A stretch of 64,000 nucleotides of DNA from Zarea fungicola (lineage: Eukaryota > Ascomycota > Sordariomycetes > Hypocreales > Cordycipitaceae), in contig FWCC01000181.1 of NCBI GenBank assembly GCA_900169235.1, forward strand, positions 62,001 to 126,000. The letters run 5' to 3'. The position numbers were made by a program, and so were the translations under genes. Below, piece by piece: positions 62,850 through 64,000 of this stretch (the first letter of the stretch is position 1; each line of letters starts with the position of its first letter). The notes beneath the pieces are model-generated. The model had not been told where the DNA came from, made no database searches, and saw nothing but the letters and a program-made list of their open reading frames with translations.

Positions 62850-64000
62850 ATGGCACCATCATGCCCTCCCGACCTGCGGGTCCTCTGCCGGAAGCTCACC
62901 TCTACGCCGCCTGAGCTGTTGCCGCAGCAGTTGCCTGCTCTCACTCATAACGTTCTGCGCTGCAAAGATGTGCTCTCGGCACAGCATGACGTAAAGGCCA
63001 AAGAAGATGCCTCAATATCAGCTTTGGTCCATAAGCTAAAGAGGAGCATCACGACGTTGCTCGACGGGCGCAACCGCGAGGGACGATTTGTTGCTGTAGT
63101 CCTCATCAAAGCTATTGTTGACGTTGGAGGATGGGAAATTCTTCGTACTGTCGGGCCGTGGGTCAACGGCCTGCTCTCTGTTGTACAGGTATGAAACATA
63201 AAATGAAACTAACCAATTGCCGATTGATGTGTTTACTAACAACTTGAAGAAAGGAGATCCCATTGCCTCCAAGGAACTTGCCGTGGTCACCATCACTCGC
63301 ATCTACATCCTTGTTCAGCCTTACCAGACACTCATTCGTGAAATTGTCACCCCTACTCTTCCTGCCTTCGGAGCTGCCTGTGTTCAGCTGCTCAAGGCAA
63401 ACACGTCTACCCCTCCTCATGTTTCCGAGATCATCTGCGACGCCTTGAACACACTGATTCCGCACCACCCCGCTACGCTTCGTCCTCTTACCTCGCAACT
63501 GCGCACTGCCGTACGGCCTTATCTTGCGCCGACATGCGCCGACCACCTCTACGTTCCTGCTAACCTGTCCCGTGCCGCCAGAAGAATGGTGATCGCGATG
63601 CACTTTGTTGCTGCCAAGTCTAGCGGAAGCGACGAATGGAACAAGCTTGTTGATACCATCCTGCGCGATCTGCACCAAACGGCAGATCAAGTACTACGTG
63701 CCGTTGATGAATCGTGGCAAGCCACTGGTGGCTACGACAGGGCGCGAGTCTCTACTGACGGTGAGCCGAGAGGAGGAGCCGAATCTAGCCCAGAACAGCT
63801 CCCTTCGTGGTCAGGCGTGACGGCTGGAGCTGAGCGCCTGGCAGGACTGTTTGCATATCTCGAGGAAACTTTGCGCTGCTCTACCAAATCAGCAGTAACC
63901 GTCCCCATTGGTGCATACCTGGATGCCGTATGCCGTGTCTCTGTCATTGCGAGATTGTCTCCCAAGACTCAGACCTGGGACCAGGCTTTGGACACCAATG
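62850..64000 (+). CDS. RIX1: RIX1 (IPI2), pre-60S maturation factor, 3' end cut by window
   Basis: Nucleolar/nucleoplasmic component of the Rix1-Ipi1-Ipi3 complex, needed for ITS2 processing and late 60S maturation. Exon 1 is 62850-63188 (113 codons). The intron (63189-63249, donor GTATGA, acceptor GAAG) falls between codons. Exon 2 runs open from 63250 to the window end, so 363 residues are visible and the stop is missing. The N-terminal block PPDLRVLCRKLTSTPPELLP, the segment VVLIKAIVDVGGWEILRT and the KGDPIASKELAVVTITRIY block across the junction match the conserved helical N-terminal domain of fungal Rix1. The ATG at 62850 is chosen; the frame upstream opens only at a GTG. Confidence 0.88.

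Overview
The window looks like nuclear chromosomal DNA of a filamentous ascomycete, most likely a Sordariomycete and perhaps Hypocreales. The reasons are short introns (48 to 157 nt) with GT..AG borders and CTAAC/CTGAC-like branch points, monocistronic genes on both strands, and fungal-type housekeeping proteins. There is no sign of a prokaryote, organelle, virus or CRISPR array, and I saw no convincing tRNA or rRNA gene. Only about a third of the sequence is coding (11 supported genes in 64 kb), so this is a gene-poor stretch with long spacers.

Layout from left to right: about 9.7 kb with no supported gene, the last part of which is probably the promoter and leader of a bZIP transcription factor (9719-11377, +); SEC12, the ER exchange factor for Sar1 (12643-14613, +); a 9 kb spacer with one weak split-gene candidate near 18.1-18.5 kb; the Mediator tail subunit MED15 (23522-27992, +); a Whi5/Nrm1-type G1/S repressor (29453-30580, +); an M18 aspartyl aminopeptidase (31444-33024, -, with a possible longer N-terminus to 33147); an RTA1-like seven-helix membrane protein (33767-34823, -); a 5 kb spacer; a small GPI-anchored wall protein (40021-40818, -); a 7.6 kb spacer; the tRNA exportin LOS1 (48458-51734, +); an unrecognised tandem-repeat protein (52948-54786, -); the Stt4/Efr3-complex scaffold YPP1 (58089-61861, -); and the first part of RIX1, a 60S ribosome maturation factor cut by the window end (62850-64000, +).

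The genes do not form a pathway cluster. They are mostly independent housekeeping functions: secretion, transcription, cell-cycle entry, peptide turnover, tRNA export, PI4P synthesis and ribosome assembly. YPP1 and RIX1 are divergent and share about 1 kb of upstream DNA. Whi5/APE4 and LOS1/repeat-protein are convergent pairs.

Exon structures were worked out by hand from splice signals, frame continuity and family knowledge. Two genes begin with very small coding exons: 6 nt in YPP1 and 12 nt in LOS1. The most unusual items are the 11-unit repeat protein with near-identical 114-bp DNA repeats, a palindrome-flanked 11-mer (GTACTCCGTAC) recurring in spacers, and a possible dual-start aminopeptidase with a presequence-like extension. 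I found no clear new multi-gene system.
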